NCBI RefSeq assembly: GCF_000282535.1
Contig: NZ_AKJC01000319.1
Coordinates: 1 to 38,097, forward strand
Source of the DNA: Pseudomonas sp. GM84
Lineage (GTDB): Bacteria; Pseudomonadota; Gammaproteobacteria; Pseudomonadales; Pseudomonadaceae
DNA: 38,097 nucleotides
Reading direction: 5' to 3'
Position 1 is the first letter of the stretch. Each line of letters begins with the position of its first letter. Both the position numbers and the translations under genes were made by a program. This document shows, piece after piece, positions 37,512-38,097 of the stretch. Under the pieces are notes generated by a model. The model was given only the letters and a program-made list of their open reading frames with translations, searched no databases and was not told the origin of the DNA.

Positions 37512-37964
37512 ATGGCCTATTGGCTGATGAAATCCGAGCCCGACGAACTGTCGATCGAAGGGTTGGGCCGCCTGGGCGAGGCGCGCTGGGATGGCGTGCG
37601 CAACTACCAGGCACGTAATTTCCTGCGGGCCATGAGCGTCGGTGACGCGTTCTTTTTCTACCACTCCAGCTGCCCGCAACCGGGCATTGCCGGAATAGCC
37701 CGGATCACTGCAGCGGCTTATCCCGACCCTACCGCGCTGGACCCCGAGAGCCACTATCACGACGCCAAGGCCACCCCCGAGAAAAACCCGTGGAGCGCGG
37801 TGGATGTGGCGCATGTGAAGACGTTCAGGCAGGTGCTGGGGCTGGGGCTGCTCAAGCAGCAGAGTGCGCTGGCGGAGCTGCCGCTGGTGCAGAAGGGGAC
37901 ACGGTTGTCGGTGATGCCGGTGACCGAAGAGCAGTGGACGGCGATCATTGCGCTGGCGAGTTGA
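37512..37964 (+). CDS. EVE-domain protein (thymocyte nuclear protein 1-like)
   Basis: This single-domain EVE protein of 150 residues is related to the PUA/YTH fold that reads modified bases in RNA or DNA. It starts with the typical YWLMKSEPDELS, followed by WDGVRNYQARNFLR and VGDAFFFYHSSC, the segments that form the binding pocket, and PGIAGIARI. The ATG at 37512 has AGGAG eight bases upstream. The bacterial stand-alone members have no settled function; binding of modified nucleotides is the general proposal. The 3' side is followed by a REP-like sequence near the window edge. Confidence 0.93.
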   Translation: MAYWLMKSEPDELSIEGLGRLGEARWDGVRNYQARNFLRAMSVGDAFFFYHSSCPQPGIAGIARITAAAYPDPTALDPESHYHDAKATPEKNPWSAVDVAHVKTFRQVLGLGLLKQQSALAELPLVQKGTRLSVMPVTEEQWTAIIALAS

Positions 37965-38017
37965 ATGGGGTTGGCCTGGCTGGAGATCTTTAGCGTTCTT
38001 GCGATCGAGCGCCGCCC

Positions 38018-38051
38018 GCGCGGCGCATCGCGAGCAAGCTCGCTCCTACAT
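38018..38051. repeat. Single REP-like unit at the right edge
   Basis: gcatcgcgagcaagctcgctcctaca has the REP shape with a GCGAGC core, a third variant beside the GCCGGC and GCGGGC types. No facing partner is seen before the window ends. Confidence 0.65.
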
Positions 38052-38097
38052 TTGTTGCAACGTGCCTATGCCTGATAGGCCATGGTTGTCAGCCTTG

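Overview
The window is a chromosomal segment of a fluorescent-type Pseudomonas, most likely of the P. putida group. The support is the high GC content, the dense set of Pseudomonas-type REP hairpins, and a gene order that, from memory, matches the P. putida chromosome (spu polyamine locus, argA, argE, CYTH-CHAD phosphatase, gcvTHP, ferric ABC genes, ubi-pepP operon, zapA-6S RNA-fau). I see no tRNA, rRNA operon, insertion sequence, prophage, integrase or CRISPR array. The region looks like core genome.

Layout. Bases 1-5045 (minus strand) hold a three-gene RND efflux operon: two lipoprotein adaptors followed by an RND pump that runs off the left edge. This composition recalls TriABC. Bases 5350-13651 (minus) hold a polyamine catabolism and uptake operon: a gamma-glutamylpolyamine synthetase (spuB), a polyamine aminotransferase (spuC), two periplasmic binding proteins (spuD- and spuE-like), an ATPase and two permeases. 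A second synthetase (spuI) diverges from it at 14226 across a 574-base non-coding gap and ends in a clear terminator. Next come argA and argE (minus), a CYTH-CHAD triphosphatase (plus), an Lrp-family regulator (minus) divergent from a small ACT-like protein (plus), an orphan GspE/PilB-type ATPase, and a small exported DUF2388 protein.

Bases 23097-27680 (minus) encode the glycine cleavage system in the order gcvT, gcvH, gcvP. Bases 27803-30589 (minus) encode a ferric-iron ABC permease and binding protein without an ATPase gene. Bases 30808-35621 (minus) form a compact unit: YgfB-family protein, pepP, ubiH, a DUF4442 hot-dog protein and ubiI. From 35768 (plus) come a short coiled-coil protein, zapA, 6S RNA and fau. 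A 49-residue membrane protein (minus) and an EVE-domain protein (plus) close the window.

How they work together. The spu genes import putrescine and spermidine and start their breakdown by gamma-glutamylation and transamination. The two binding proteins carry Phe and Trp respectively at the position reported to set putrescine versus spermidine preference. argA and argE supply arginine and ornithine synthesis, and gcvTHP feeds one-carbon units to folate, where fau also acts. UbiI and UbiH are two hydroxylases of ubiquinone synthesis. Paired REP hairpins sit at most transcription-unit ends and in two intercistronic gaps.

I found no wholly new system. The points most worth a second look are the Lrp/ACT-like divergon with overlapping palindromes, the orphan secretion-type ATPase, the DUF4442 gene translationally coupled inside the ubiquinone operon, and the absence of spuA from the spu divergon.
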